The notes under the pieces are model-generated. The model saw nothing but the letters and a program-made list of their open reading frames with translations, was not told where the DNA came from and did no database searches. The position numbers and the translations under genes were made by a program. From Hedera helix (taxonomy: Eukaryota; Streptophyta; Magnoliopsida; Apiales; Araliaceae), in assembly GCA_947179155.2 (NCBI GenBank), contig OX359265.1, forward strand, positions 60,173,754 to 60,237,753: a stretch of 64,000 bases of DNA, in the 5' to 3' direction. Below are positions 1 through 12,156 of this stretch, one piece after another; within the stretch, counting starts at the first letter, position 1; each line of letters starts with the position of its first letter.

Positions 1-42
1 TGGTTCTCTATTGTTGACAAACATGTTTTGCTCTGTGTCCAG

Positions 43-225
43 GATAAGAAGGCCACAGCATTCCCTTCATTGTGCAACGAGCTGTCAGATGCAAGTGAGA
101 TTGATCATAGGATTGTAGTTGATGGCAAAGTCATAACCAGCAAAGGGCCAGGCTCTGCGTTGGAGTTTTCACTGGCAATTGTGGAGAAGCTGTTTGGGCG
201 CAAGAAAGCAATAGAGCCTAGCTAA
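43..225 (+). CDS. DJ-1/PfpI family protein, last exon (5' part outside window)
   Basis: The exon follows a splice acceptor (tgtgtccag at 34-42) and reads 60 residues from DKKATAF to a TAA at 223-225. The segment VVDGKVITSKGPGSALEFSL is the conserved C-terminal part of a DJ-1 domain, where the ITS(R/K)GPG(S/T) turn and the following helix close the fold. Plant DJ-1A/B proteins have two tandem DJ-1 domains and are linked to oxidative-stress protection and glyoxal detoxification; this exon would be the end of the second domain. The catalytic cysteine and glutamate lie in upstream exons that are not visible, so activity cannot be judged. The neighbouring ABCG10-, NUMOD3- and mMDH-like genes suggest the DJ1A/DJ1B type. 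The 3' UTR probably runs to about 340. Confidence 0.85.
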   Translation, partial: DKKATAFPSLCNELSDASEIDHRIVVDGKVITSKGPGSALEFSLAIVEKLFGRKKAIEPS

Positions 226-2448
226 GACGATGCTTGTTTAATGTCTTTAGATCTGTTGTATATCTAGCATTCGTTTTCCTTGTACCACGATGAATGCTGA
301 ATGAGTGTATCTGGAATAATTCGAGTTATTTTTTAGGATGTAATGAAGTTTTTTGTTGGCAAAGAAATTTATACTTCATCCCGTGAGAAAATATTCAATT
401 GGTCGATGATCATGTCATTACATAACAAATTAACTTTTATGTGGTATTTAGCCCCAATAGCCAAGTGTCCATAGTTGCAACCGTTGTCGCCTTAAGAATT
501 TTATCTTTGGTACTCGTATAAGCTATACGTCTTCTGGAAACAAATTAAAGGTGTTTCTGGAACCTCTTCCAACAGAAGCTTCTGTAGGAGTTTCTAAATT
601 GATAATCTTTTTTTAGACCTCCTTGGACAGAATTTTGGAAGTTGACTGTATATTTGCAAAAGCTGCTCGTGGTTGGCGGTTGAACGCGGTTTGAGCCAAT
701 CATGGTCAGAATGGTCTTTGGTCCGCAACTCAATTAACTCAATCATGGTTACAAGGGTCTATGGTCCTCTACGGTGTACTACTCTACCAACACTTAAATA
801 TTGTATTGTGACTACTCGATAATATTTGGATATGTTCATACGGTTTTTTGACTTGATCTTCCGCGTGTACCTGTCAGGTGTTAAGTCAAAGTTGTTTCTT
901 TCCATAGAAAGCTACACGTCCTTGTAGCTGACTTTTAGTTTTAAGAAATTGTACTTATTATTTCTCGTTATAAAATACTGTTTACGTCTCAAAGAAAAAA
1001 TGTGTCAATTTTATAATTGAATAAGAAATTAATATTTTCACCTTTTTTATTTTTTAATATTAACATCTTGTTACCAAGAGGATCACCTTAATGTTTGACC
1101 CAGTTATACTCGTCCTATTTGAGTTTGGTCTTTGTTAAATCTTAAAATTGAAATTTATGTTGTGAAATTATTTTAATTTGCAAATAACAGTCTTATACTT
1201 GATAATAATTTATAAGTAGTTTACTATTGCATGAATTAAAATTAAATAAATTCATATTAATTTTAAATTTTAAAATTTAATTAATAAAAAATTAGCTAAG
1301 ACTCTTTTAGTAGAACAAAAGGAGTATTTAAAAAATAAACATTAATATTCACTAATTTTACCCATCATTTTATTAGTAAAAGAGAAAAGGTTACCCTTCA
1401 CATTATATGTACTGATGATCATGTACACGCAGCGCGTCCCCAGTGTCAGTGGATGTACGTGTTAAGGTGGTCAATTTACCTTTTCAATTCAAAAAAGACA
1501 AAAAGGTGTAACTTTAACTGGTTAGAGAAAGAACATAATAATTGTATTTTGACCTTAATATTTTTATTTTATAGTAAAAATGTAATACACTATATTTTAC
1601 AAATTCCTAAAGGTGGAGAGCTCGAGGAAAATAGAAAATAAAAATAAAAATAAATTGTTGAAGTATTTTAATCACACTATCCTCCCTTGGAGCAAATAAC
1701 TCAAAAGCAGAATTCATTGATGAGATTCACCTACGGGCTACGGTCCAATGCAAAGAGTAGAACTTATGGAAAAGTATAAATGTAGAAAAGAGGGTGATAA
1801 AATATATTTTAATTATTAAAAATTTAAATTTAATATAAAAATTATTATAAAGTCTCACTTTTTAATAAGAGGTCTCATTTTGTCACTAATTTTTATATAT
1901 GTAATATTATCCAAAATTTATTGAACATGCAGACCTCTCTCGTTGAATTATTTGTTTATTACGACGTATATGTATGTATCCCTTCCTTAAAACTTTTGAA
2001 CTAATAGGAAGGCTATTCGAAGTCATTCCCATACTTACATATTATCATCATTCATATTAAATATTTTTAAAAGTATGAAAAAATAGATTTATTCTTATTA
2101 AAAGATTTTCTCCTTCCTTGTACAGTTATTTTTCTTAAGAGGGAATCCTAGAGTGAGCTAATGTCTAGTAATTATGCAGAAAGCAGCCAAATAATGAGTA
2201 TGAACACGAACAGAATAAAATTCGGGAGGGAAACTAAAATTATACCTCAGTATTTAATCTGATTAATTTCCATAACTATGTGGCAAAAAGAAAAAAAAAG
2301 GAGGAAGTCAAATATTAATACTAATACTAATGACTATGAACACGACCTGAGAATTACTTATATTTAGTCAAATAAAAAATAAATACTTACGAACGATAAG
2401 GCGGCCCATGAAAATTCTGAAAATTTGATTAGTAGTTTAAAGAAAAAA
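226..2448. other. Intergenic, AT-rich, no gene recognised
   Basis: This holds the 3' UTR of the DJ-1 gene and then very AT-rich DNA. The open frames on both strands are short and compositionally random. I see no conserved coding segment, tRNA or clear terminal-repeat element. Confidence 0.6.
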
Positions 2449-2940
2449 CCGGGGCCGGCCTATAACATAAAAAAAAATGTATGGGTTTTAGGCTTTATTT
2501 TAAAAGAAAATTTTAAATTTTTAAACACTTTAAATAATTTATTTTAAAAATATTTTATAAAAATATAAGTTTAATTAATTTTTTAAAATTTATAGTCCAA
2601 TTCAAATATTAAGTTCTTAAAAAAAATTAATACTATATAAAAAAATTCTCATTTAAATATAAAATATTAATACTTCACCCATCTCAAGATAAAAATTCTC
2701 CATTAAATCTTATAGTGAAATTGATCATTTTTAAAATTAATAATTAAATATATATATTTAATTTTTTTAAAAAATAAATATTAAAATTAATACTAAATTA
2801 TATTAATATTTATAATTTTTTTTTATATATATATATATTAAATAACAATAAAATATATTAATTTAAAAATAATTAATTTTACCATAAAAATTAATAAAAA
2901 ATATCATTTAAACATATTGTTTTAGGCCCAAATTATGTTG
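2449..2940. repeat. Composite dispersed repeat, copy 1
   Basis: The segment opens with GGGGCCGGCC and ends with a TTTAGGCCCAAATT-like stretch. Most of it can be aligned with 55934-56440: both share a lead of the form GGGTTTTAGG..TATTTTAAAAGAA, then TTTTTAAACAC, then AATATTAATACT, followed by a Stowaway-like inner block. The GGCCGGCC/GGCCC ends resemble those of degenerate non-autonomous hAT-type elements, but no target duplication is clear. It lies just upstream of the kinase promoter. Confidence 0.5.
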
Positions 2941-3079
2941 AGTGATCCCCTGCACACGTCGAAGACTTTTGTTCATTAATCCCCATACCCCACGTGATTT
3001 AACGTTTTATTAAGAGGTACGACGCTAGGTAGGATTGGCATAAATTATGTGCAAACTCCATGAATTCCAGGCAATGATC

Positions 3080-3164
3080 TAATCTCATTTCATTCTCTCT
3101 TATAACATACCAACACGAACTACTCTCTCTCCTCATCTACATAGCATCTACATAGCAGAACAAG
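3080..3164 (+). promoter_or_regulatory. Probable first 5'-leader exon of the kinase gene
   Basis: A pyrimidine-rich stretch (TACTCTCTCTCCTC) ends at AACAAG|GTAAGC (3164/3165), a strong donor. A second candidate leader exon is 4274-4337 (acceptor CTCCTGCAG, donor CTCAG|GTATTT). A third, 5609-5654 (acceptor ATGACAG), runs straight into the start codon at 5655. The transcription start is inferred only from composition. Confidence 0.45.
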
Positions 3165-3638
3165 GTAAGCTGATTTCTTTGTTTCTTTGAAGTATTTGTT
3201 CATCATATTTCAATTTTAATTTAATTTGTGACGTTTATTTTAGATTCTCTTTTAATTATTCGTCGGAGTACTTGTATTTCTTTTTGTATTCTGGTTCTTC
3301 TTCCATTCATTGATTTTAATGTAGCAGACAGAATCCTAGTTATCTGCTAAATTTTATGCCAGACACAAATTTTGAGGCATATGATATGTGGAATCTTAAC
3401 AGGGACAAGCTCCTATAATAGTGAAATTAGGGCAAAAATCAGACATTGACAAGATTTGGGCAAGTCACCATTTATTAAGTCGCGAATCAGATCAGTTTTA
3501 TTTTTATTTTTAAATAATGTCTTGGACCACAGATTTGGGAACCGAGTTCAAGTATCCATCTGAATCAATTTAGGAAACCTCCGGTCAATTATTTTGTGTT
3601 CTTATCAATTTGTAATCGAATAATTATAAGTGCACAAT

Positions 3639-3741
3639 ATCCAAACACTACGTGCATCTTAACTATTAAAAAGTGGGGCATGACATTAAAATCCGTGTCA
3701 TGCCTTACTTTTTAATAGTTAAGATAGATGTAGTATTTGAT
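3639..3741. repeat. Foldback: about 47-bp inverted repeat with a 10-nt loop
   Basis: The left arm, 3639-3685, is the reverse complement of 3696-3741 with about 7 differences, including one gap. It contains an uninterrupted 19-bp run (ATCTTAACTATTAAAAAGT) and a 9-bp run (GGCATGACA) next to the loop. It lies in the inferred first leader intron of the kinase gene. It could be a minimal MITE or a young MIRNA-like precursor. The sequence shows only the structure. Confidence 0.7.
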
Positions 3742-4888
3742 TTTATGTTTGAATGTTATCTACGTAGACTTGTCCTTTGTAATTACATAATTCTTGCTGC
3801 TTTCCCACTTTAATTTGTACCATCATCTTGTTTATTTGGGCCGGCAACTTAGTGGTCAGAGGGAAACAGCTGATGTGACCTCCTTTCCAAAGGGGGGAAT
3901 GAAGGGATGCAACTTTTGTAGTTTTTATTTTTAAGCAAGTTGTCTCAAATATTTAGTTTGGACTTGTTAAAGTTGTAGTGTTTGAAACTTCGAGGCATAG
4001 TATTTTTTTTCTTCAAAGTTTGACTGGTTGTTACTTTTATTACGTTAGAAAGTCTTTGTATAATTGGTAACTTAGACATTCATCAGAAGTTGTTTTCGAG
4101 TGTAACTGTTTGTATTGTCAACTTCGATGGTTTGTTTAATCGCAAGAAAAAAAATTCCTTTCACCAGCTGCTGATTTTTCAGTTAAGGACAAACACTCAG
4201 GCCAAAGATTAGCAGTTTGCACTTGATAGTCACACCACCAACTCCTTGACTCATTCATCCCTTCCTCCTGCAGTGAATCCCTTGATAAACTGTTCTCTGT
4301 ATTTTCTTGGATTAGTTCTTCTGCTACAACTGCTCAGGTATTTGATTCTTCTACAAGGATTTTCCCTTCTTCAATTTTTTTTTTTGTGGGGGGTGGGGGT
4401 AGTTTATTTGTTCCGTGGGAGTTAATTCAACCCTAATATTCTAACCATAAACAGCCAATTTACTTGAGACCACCCATATCTTGGTTAATCTTCTCTTTCA
4501 AGCCAATACCTAGTGATCGGCAAAGGTTTCCCAGTGTCCTCTTAGTTTGTTATATTTCGAATTGAGAAATTGAGGTGAGCAATAGGTTTTGTCAAACTAG
4601 TGAACTTTTGTATGAGAAGTTGAGGTGAATGATTGAGGTGTGATAATAAGGGCTTTTGTCAAATTAGTGAACTTTTGTATGCAACTTCTTTCTGTCTTGA
4701 AATATACCTTTCTTTGCTATTTTTATGTTCCAATTTTCTATGGCTTGTGTGATTTGCGTCCAATGTGGATTTTATATTCACAAGTTCGAAACTTCAAAAA
4801 TGCTCCTATGCTAATCTTTTTTAACTAAAAGAAAAATATCATAAGCTTTTAATTTCTTTTCATGTTTTTTATTTATTATTTTTTTTGG

Positions 4889-4911
4889 GTGGGGGGGGGG
4901 GGGGGGGGGGT
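4889..4911 (+). repeat. Poly-G tract
   Basis: About 20 consecutive guanines follow a T-rich run, with more G clusters just downstream (GGTGGGGGAGGG). The tract lies in an inferred 5'-leader intron of the kinase gene. Such runs are length-unstable and error-prone in sequencing. Confidence 0.8.
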
Positions 4912-5654
4912 GCTCATTTCTGGTGGGGGAGGGTTAGTTTCTTTTTCTGGGGCTAAATGTTTAAGAATTATGCACTCTGTAGTTTCAGCGAGAGTTGCAT
5001 GTGACGTTAATATGCTTATATTACCAAATTATCAGCATCCATTCTGTGCATTCTCTCATTTCTGCTGAAAGTGTGCCATAAATACTACTGGAGAAAAAGA
5101 AGAAAGTTTCTCAGAGTTTTAGTCTCAACTCTCAGCCTATAATCTATACTATATGTTGGCTTATTAGGGGTCCCTATTGATTCCCTTTCTTCTTTTTCCT
5201 TTCACTGTCATGTAAATTTCATTTTCTGAAAGAGAATAACTGATAACAATTTGTTATTTGTCCCAAGTGAAAAACTACGTTACTTTGATTTAATGATCTT
5301 ATATTTGGAATAGACACGTCCTATGAACCATGTAAGATCTGTTTACTAGACAAGGTAGGTCACCTTTTCTTATTTCAGTGCTAGAAAAGAAACGTAAGTG
5401 ACTTCAAACATAGTAATTATGTACTGGTAAAACTCTTCATATCTATTGTCTTCTATCAATTTGTTAAGTCACTATTAGCATTCAGTGTGGTAAGGTAATA
5501 ATTATCAGTATCAATACTTCTATATTTTTCTGGTGTTGACTGTGATCAGGTTTTAGTGATATCACTCGCTAATGTGTTTTGGTTTGATGGTTCAACTCAA
5601 CATGACAGGGGTTGGTTGTGTTTGAAGTATCAGTAAAACTAGACCACTGGTGTA

Positions 5655-8649
5655 ATGGCTTGCTTTACTATATGTTTTAGTAAAAAGAAAGCTTCCCCAA
5701 CTAAGGGAGCCACAGACATCAAGGAAGGTAGATGAATTTCCAACTTACACTATCAAAATTGTTGTTGTTGTTTTTCTTTGTTTTGTTTTGTTTTTTGTTT
5801 TTTTTGGTATCAAAAGTGAACTTATATATTCGAAAGTATAGTAAACCACAAGAAATTAGGACTGTCATGCAAATTGGTTCATCAATGTAAAGGGACTCCT
5901 ATTTCAGTTGGGAAAATAATTATATGGATGTCTATCACATCTATTGGAACAAGAACATGCATCATCTCGAGTATTAGGCAAAAAATTGCCAGCTATGCTT
6001 TACTTTTGTGTGAAAATATCTAAGCTGGTTTCTATTAAAATACAGAGGTTTTGAGCATTCAGAACATCATACTGTACTTGTATAAAGATCTTCAAATTGC
6101 CTCTGATGACTTTAGTGCAGCTAATAAAATTGGGGAGGGAGGTTTTGGTTCTGTTTACAAAGTAAGTGCACATTTTTACTTTGAATTGGTATTTTAAAGA
6201 TGTACTTATGTGATTCCATCATTGCTCACATATATCTAAACTATTTTAAACTTTTCAGGGGAAGCTAAAAGATGGCACCTTGGTAGCTATAAAGGTTCTT
6301 TCTGCAGAGTCTACTCAGGGTGTGCGGGAGTTCTTGACAGAGATAACTACTATCTCAGTTATAGAGCACGAAAATCTAGTTAATTTGTATGGTTGTTGTG
6401 TGGAAGGAGTTCATAGAATCCTGGTGTATGGCTACCTTGAAAATAATAGCCTTGCTCGAACTCTATTAGGTAATTCACATTATACTTATATTTTAAAAGG
6501 TGAATTCCATTTTACTGTCATAAAGTTTTGTGATTACTTATACTTGTAGGTCGTGGCCATTCTAGCATTCAGTTTAGCTGGAAAATAAGGACTGAAATTT
6601 GCATAGGGGTTGCACGTGGTCTAAAATTCCTTCACGAGGATATCCAGCCTCATATAGTTCACAGAGACATTAAAGCGAGTAATATACTCCTAGATAAAGA
6701 CCTTACTGCCAAGATTTCAGATTTTGGTCTTGCAAAGCTTTTTCCACCAAACCTGACTCATATTAGCACGCGTGTTGCAGGAACTTTGTAAGTTCATTAT
6801 TTCTGATTCGGTAGTTTTCATTATTGAACCAGGGCTAAAGTAACTCGTTTATGTAATTATGAATAAAATCTTGGATTTTTTCAGCTGTTAGACTCATGAC
6901 CATAGTTAACTTAGTTATGGTGACAACAAAGGACCACATATAAAATATTTATATGGAACTTGAGCAGTTGATTAAAGTAGTGCTTAGAAGAAACTGGCTA
7001 ACATACTGTATGCCTTAAGAGTGTAGTGACTACTCAATTTGTTCCATTTAAAGGGCTACTCTCCGTGGACCCTTTTCTGGACTAGATGACTCCCTAATTG
7101 TGTTACTGTTCAAGGTGGCATCCTTTTGTTTTTGACCTCACATCTACTGCATAAGCAACATCTATTCCTCTGCTTACAAATGTAATCTATCCAAATGGCT
7201 CTATCATTATCAATCTTCCCACTGTCCGAGCAGCAGAGTGTCTGCACATGTTTATCTTCTTTTATTTCCAATCTTTTTTATTTTAGTGATCAAATCCCTG
7301 TGTACTTGGTGATTGTAGAGGCTATTTGGCCCCAGAGTATGCGCTGCGAGGCCAGTTGACCAGAAAAGCGGATATTTATAGTTTTGGTGTTCTCCTCTTG
7401 GAAATTGTTTGTGGAAGGTGCAACCAGAATGATCCGTTACCTGTTGAAAAATGCCTTCTCGAATGGGTAAAGAATTTTTAGTGCAGAATCTTCTTCCATG
7501 GTCTTTACAGTTGAATGGTAGTATTGACTTATATATTGAGCTGATATATAAAAAATTGTTCTCATTGCATAATAAAGAAAATCCGGAGTCACCCCTCCTG
7601 AACCTAAACTTGAAATAAAATAAAAAATTCATGGTCCGTGGAATTCGTTCTTCTGCTGAAAGATTTCAACATAAATGGCTTTAAATCCAAGAGTTCCTTG
7701 AGTGTGACTTTGTGGCGCACTCCCTAAATAAAACCTTTTCAAATCACTTCATTTCTTCCCATTGCTTGGATGCATGAATATATAGCTCTATGTTATACAC
7801 AGCTAAATTCAAATATGTTGGATTTATAATAGATTGCATCATCAATTTTATTGTAAATTGGGCTAGTTGTTTATGATATCATGAGTTTTTTGGTTTTTGT
7901 CACTGCAAATAAGTGGGGTATAAGATTATGACTATGGTATTAGAATATTATCTTATCATCTTACTTAACATTGAAGGAATTACATGTCAACTCATGTCAT
8001 GTTATCGGATCCTCAAAGTTGGTAGGTGGTAGTGCTGGTTATATTGAAAATTGACCTTGTATGCTTGTTCATATTCCTTTGCAGTTAACTAGTTTCGTGT
8101 TTCAGGCAAATGGTTAAATCTACAAGTAACAAACATATTTGTTACATAAGCCATGGATACTGTGTTTTGTTAATGATATATTCAGAATCCTTAAATGTGA
8201 TCAATTATAGCATAAAAGTCTCTCTCTCTCCCCCTCTATTTTCTATAATCACTAAATCCGTGGTTATGATATAGCATTAAACCTTTCTCCAGGCATGGGA
8301 ACTTTACAATGAAAGAAAGTTGGAGGAATTGATGGACATATCATTAAAAGGGGACTTTAACATGGATGAGGCTAGCAAGTACATACAAATTTCTTTTCTT
8401 TGCACCCAACAAATGCCAAAGCTACGGCCATCCATGTCTACAGTAGTGAAGCTGTTAACAGGTGAGGTGGATGTGGATGAGAAGATGATATCAAAACCAG
8501 GCCTAATTTCTGATCTATCTGAAAAGAATATTATATCAGATGCATCGTCTGCTGGCTTGGGGAAGAATAAAGATTCTTTGTCATCAAGCGACAAAACCAT
8601 GACATATGGCACAATGACTTTCTCATCAATATATGACCGAAGTACTTAA
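5655..8649 (+). CDS. Receptor-like cytoplasmic Ser/Thr kinase, CRPK1-like
   Basis: The coding exons are 5655-5727, 6046-6161, 6259-6469, 6550-6787, 7319-7466 and 8293-8649. All have GT-AG borders and stay in phase, giving 380 aa. There is no signal peptide or membrane segment. The N-terminus MACFTICF has cysteines that could be acylated. Visible kinase features are the glycine loop GEGGFGSVYK (about 54-63), VAIK lysine 75, HRDIKASN (171-178), DFG (191-193) and the GYLAPEYALRGQLTRKADIY segment after an intron. The catalytic residues are intact. The C-terminal 60 residues are Ser-rich. The sequence fits the family of Arabidopsis cold-responsive protein kinase 1 (AT1G16670), a plasma-membrane kinase that phosphorylates 14-3-3 proteins. 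That function is inferred from the family. The start was chosen because it is the first ATG after the 5609 acceptor and keeps the frame. Confidence 0.9.
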
Positions 8650-9342
8650 TGATATGGTAAAAGATGCCTACATTTCTTTAATTGATTCTCTTTTCTCAGC
8701 GACTATTATCTAGTATATGCGGCTTTTTTTAGTGAAGACTATAAGTCTACACTTTTGTACTGATGACATTTTGCTCCGAGATGATCTTTTTACGCCTTGG
8801 AGTAGAAAAAATGAACACAGATTACCTGGAGGATATAAGTCACTTATTTACAACTTAGGTTGGAAGCCGCATAAGTGTTGATAACTGGTGTGCTCACTGC
8901 TTAATCATATAGATGTATATACATCCATACAAATGCCTTGCCTCTTTGCTCCACGGCTAAACATGGGAGGAATTCCTCCCAATAACACGGGAGGAGTGCT
9001 TCCCAGTAAATTGCCAAATTTCCAGCACATGATTGGACAAAACTATAGAGGCATACCGTACCAATTACCAATCTGGACCGGGGCCAAACACATAGTATCA
9101 GAATGGCTATGTTCCAATCATGGTTGGTGGGAACCCTGAGCAGACCATAGACATGGCTGAAAGAGATGCCGCCTCCAATCATGGTTGGTGGGAACCCTGA
9201 GCAGACCATAGACATGGCTGAAAGAGATGCCGCCTCAAGCAAATTATCAATAGGCATGCCGTAGATGCATTTCTCGAGGATTTCTAATATAGGTATTGAG
9301 ATCATATGATGTTCTGTTAATGTTGTTCTGGTTTGTACTGAG
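8650..9342. other. 3' region of the kinase gene and unassigned DNA
   Basis: The kinase 3' UTR is followed by a stretch of fairly balanced composition (8890-9300) that is open for 83 codons on + and 161 codons on -. Neither frame resembles a protein I know, and both lack splice context. It may be an old captured exon. I assign no function. Confidence 0.4.
9113..9236. repeat. 61-bp perfect tandem duplication
   Basis: The segment beginning CCAATCATGGTTGGTGGG at 9114 is repeated exactly at 9175. The copies agree from 9113-9175 to 9174-9236. The duplication is not a multiple of three and so would break any frame through it. The perfect identity implies it is recent. Confidence 0.9.
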
Positions 9343-9344
9343 TA

Positions 9345-9623
9345 CTCCCCCCGTCCCTTAATATATGTCGTTTTAGAGCTTTGCACAAGTATTAAGGAAA
9401 TGATTGTATAGCATTAAATATAATATCAATTGTCTATGATGTCCTTGCATTGGAATTAGAGTGTTATTTATTATATAAAGTAGTGAGAGAACCAAAATTA
9501 TATTTAATACTTAGGGTAATATTGGAAATTAAGCAATTAATACTTACTTGAAATTCTCAAACGACAAATATTAAAGGACAAAAACACTTCTCTAAAATGA
9601 CATTTAAAAAGGGACGGAGGGAG
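9345..9623. mobile_element. Stowaway-type MITE (Tc1/mariner)
   Basis: The left end CTCCCCCCGTCCCTTAATAT and the reverse complement of the right end, CTCCCTCCGTCCCTTTTTAA, form inverted repeats of about 34 bp that both continue to TTTTAGAG. The element is flanked by TA (9343-9344 and 9624-9625), the expected target duplication. It is 279 bp long with no coding capacity. It separates the convergent kinase and ABCG genes. Confidence 0.9.
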
Positions 9624-10287
9624 TATTAATTGGTTCAACATTTTGATTCTCCAACTGGTTGAATGAGCAAGATTGTAGATGAGTGAAGTGCATTGATCTC
9701 TAATGGCAAGGTGTTTGAATTCTCTTCACGTGTATTTGCTCTTTAGTTTGTGGATAGAATTGGTTATGCTTGTTTTATTATTGTAACAGGCGTAGATTAA
9801 GTTTTGGCTTGATCATGTTTTTGGCCAAACTGAAAAGCTGCAGATTTATATACACTCTGGCTCTCTCTTGCTAGTGTTTTCTATTGGCACAACGAATTGG
9901 GGAAGTTCTCGGTCATGAAGTGAAAAATACTCATTCATAAAATTACATTGATGATATCGAGTTGAGTTACAATTATGCTATATATATATATACTCCACAT
10001 TTGCGTATTATGCTCTATATTTGTACTTTTTGCCATTTTGGAATAGGGAAAAATAATATCATGGAACACACGCCCCAGAAGATAACTATTTAATCATAGT
10101 GATAAAATGAGTGGTTAATTAACATAGGAGAGCAGATGTGAATGGAACCTATAAATAGGTAAGTGTGTTATTTAGCGAAGGAAAAAAGAAATTGTGGTAA
10201 TAAAATTAATAATGAATACAATTCTTCTGCTCTTGTATGATTTCATCTATATTTTATTCAAAACAAATTTAGAAAATGATGAAGAAT
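9624..10287. other. Intergenic between convergent genes
   Basis: This is the shared downstream region of the kinase (+) and ABCG (-) genes. It contains a short (TA)n run at about 9977-9990 and AT-rich DNA. Nothing else is recognised. Confidence 0.5.
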
Positions 10288-12156
10288 CTACTTCCTTGTT
10301 CTGTTGCATCTGCACCATAAAATCAGAAAACAGAGCACCCTGTACCCTATGATGAAACCCAGCATCACTGCTAAGTTGCTCCATTTTTGTGAGTCTTTTA
10401 AACCCTGCTGCTTCAAGAACCCATCTCCATACATCTTGCATTCTCCTCCTTCACTCTGTATACATCTTCTCCTCCCCTCCTCTCCTCCATACTGATTAAT
10501 CAAAAAACACTCAAATGGGTACTTAAAGAGACTCAAGTAATGCATGAAAATCCAATACCTAGGTATATTCTCCTTTGATATAAAATACCCAGAAAACAGA
10601 AAGAAAGAACCCATTAACCCCGAAATTACTGATGTCCCCATGATGAAGTTTGGCACAAGAGCACTGAAACACGCAGTGAACGAATTTGACATTAAGATAA
10701 CCATCCAAACCACCAGGGCAAAGTAGAAGAATCCATCAGCGTCACGTCTTAGACCCACAAGCCAGTAAACTGGGGTAGTGTATAGAAGACCTACCATCAA
10801 AAGGAAAGGAATGAAAATGAGGGTGTTTGATATAACATAAGAAGAGACTCTATAAGCTCCTCTAGAAGTCTCTCTCATGAAAATTCTTCTCTCCTGCAAG
10901 AATATTGGCAGGCCTTCTGTTGTGGATGATAGCAAGAAAGTGAGACTAAATGCAAAAAACCCAATTCGAGCTTGTAAAGCAAGTTTCCCTTGATCATTAG
11001 CAATGTTGATGAATATGGTACCGAGTACTATTCCGGTCACCAAGGCTTGTATAATTCTTGTGACGAAAAGTTGCTTGGTTCTAAATATGTTGTTGAAAAA
11101 TCTTTGGCCTAGTATTAGAACTTCCTCAAAATGAGAGTTTGGATAGGTGACAGACTTTCCTTTAATGCCGTTTGAGTGGAAGAAAACACTCATATCAAGA
11201 GCATCTTCGCCTTCTCTTCCTCTAATATCTTCTTGATTATTGAGGAAGAATTGACTGTTAAGATTTTCTGAAGTTTGTATGACCAAGCTGCTTGTGACAT
11301 CAATGGCAAATTCAAGAACATTGATGTGGGGAGGAATGAAATGACCAGCAAACTTGAGCCTCTCTTCAAGAAGCTTCAATGACCCATTGTGAAGTACAAA
11401 TCCAGTTGAAAGCAGTACTAATCTATCAAACAACTCGAGGATTCGAAAACCAGGTTGATGGATAGTTAAGATAATAGTCTTACCTTGATTAACCGCCATT
11501 GACTTTAGCAGAGTGACAACATGGAGAGCTGACACTGAATCCAAACCTGAAGTCGGTTCATCAATCAAAACAACAGCTGGATTATGTACTAATTCAACCC
11601 CAATTGAGACCCTTCTCCTTTCTCCCCCAGAAATGCCATGATTTGATCCTTCCCCAATTCTTGTACCGGCAACATGATCCAATCCGAGCTCCCTCATCAG
11701 TACTTTTACTCGAATTCCAGCCTCTTTATGCCCACCTGGTAGCCTTAGCAGAGCGCTATACATGAGTGTTTCTTCCACAGTTAATAGTGGAAACAGAGCA
11801 TCATCTTGGGTGACAAACCCCGATAATCTCCGAAAATGTTTAGCGTCTATCGGGCAGCCGTTGATGAGAACCCTTCCGGAGATTTTACTTGGAGAAATTT
11901 CACCTGCAAGAATTTCCAACAATGTTGTTTTGCCAGCCCCACTAGGACCTGCAATGGCTGTGATCTCCCCTGGCTTAGCTTCACAATTTAAATCCTTCAA
12001 AAGGAACTTGGAAGATCTCTTCTGAGACCTGCAACAAAAAACCCAACTGAATTCATCATACAAGTTATGAAATTTGTAAGATAATTTCTTGGTTTCTATT
12101 CCATATGAATTGGCTCTCCGGTCAGCAGAAACTGGTGTTTTTACAGGCAATTCCAT
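10288..12156 (-). CDS. ABCG10: ABC transporter G family half transporter, ABCG10-like
   Basis: This single-exon gene gives 622 aa, a usual size for short plant ABCG (WBC) half transporters, which dimerise in the plasma membrane to export lipids, phenylpropanoids or hormones. The nucleotide-binding domain comes first: Walker A GPSGAGKT (70-77), signature ISGGERRR (175-182), Walker B VVLIDEPTSGLDS (195-207) and the H-loop histidine in TIHQP (233). The membrane domain (about 345-615) has six hydrophobic segments, with FLQERRIFMRE before the third helix and a Cys-containing extracellular loop near 560-575. The reading frame extends upstream to 12300, but a TATA-like box at 12291-12297 means those codons are untranscribed or leader. 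ATG 12156 (MELPVKTP) is therefore the likely start. The assignment rests on overall similarity to ABCG10; the substrate is unknown. Confidence 0.9.
   Translation of the reverse strand: MELPVKTPVSADRRANSYGIETKKLSYKFHNLYDEFSWVFCCRSQKRSSKFLLKDLNCEAKPGEITAIAGPSGAGKTTLLEILAGEISPSKISGRVLINGCPIDAKHFRRLSGFVTQDDALFPLLTVEETLMYSALLRLPGGHKEAGIRVKVLMRELGLDHVAGTRIGEGSNHGISGGERRRVSIGVELVHNPAVVLIDEPTSGLDSVSALHVVTLLKSMAVNQGKTIILTIHQPGFRILELFDRLVLLSTGFVLHNGSLKLLEERLKFAGHFIPPHINVLEFAIDVTSSLVIQTSENLNSQFFLNNQEDIRGREGEDALDMSVFFHSNGIKGKSVTYPNSHFEEVLILGQRFFNNIFRTKQLFVTRIIQALVTGIVLGTIFINIANDQGKLALQARIGFFAFSLTFLLSSTTEGLPIFLQERRIFMRETSRGAYRVSSYVISNTLIFIPFLLMVGLLYTTPVYWLVGLRRDADGFFYFALVVWMVILMSNSFTACFSALVPNFIMGTSVISGLMGSFFLFSGYFISKENIPRYWIFMHYLSLFKYPFECFLINQYGGEEGRRRCIQSEGGECKMYGDGFLKQQGLKDSQKWSNLAVMLGFIIGYRVLCFLILWCRCNRTRK

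Noticed and set aside
8901..9386. 161-codon minus-strand open frame
   Set aside because: It runs through a perfect 61-bp tandem duplication and the end of a MITE, and has no recognisable domain.
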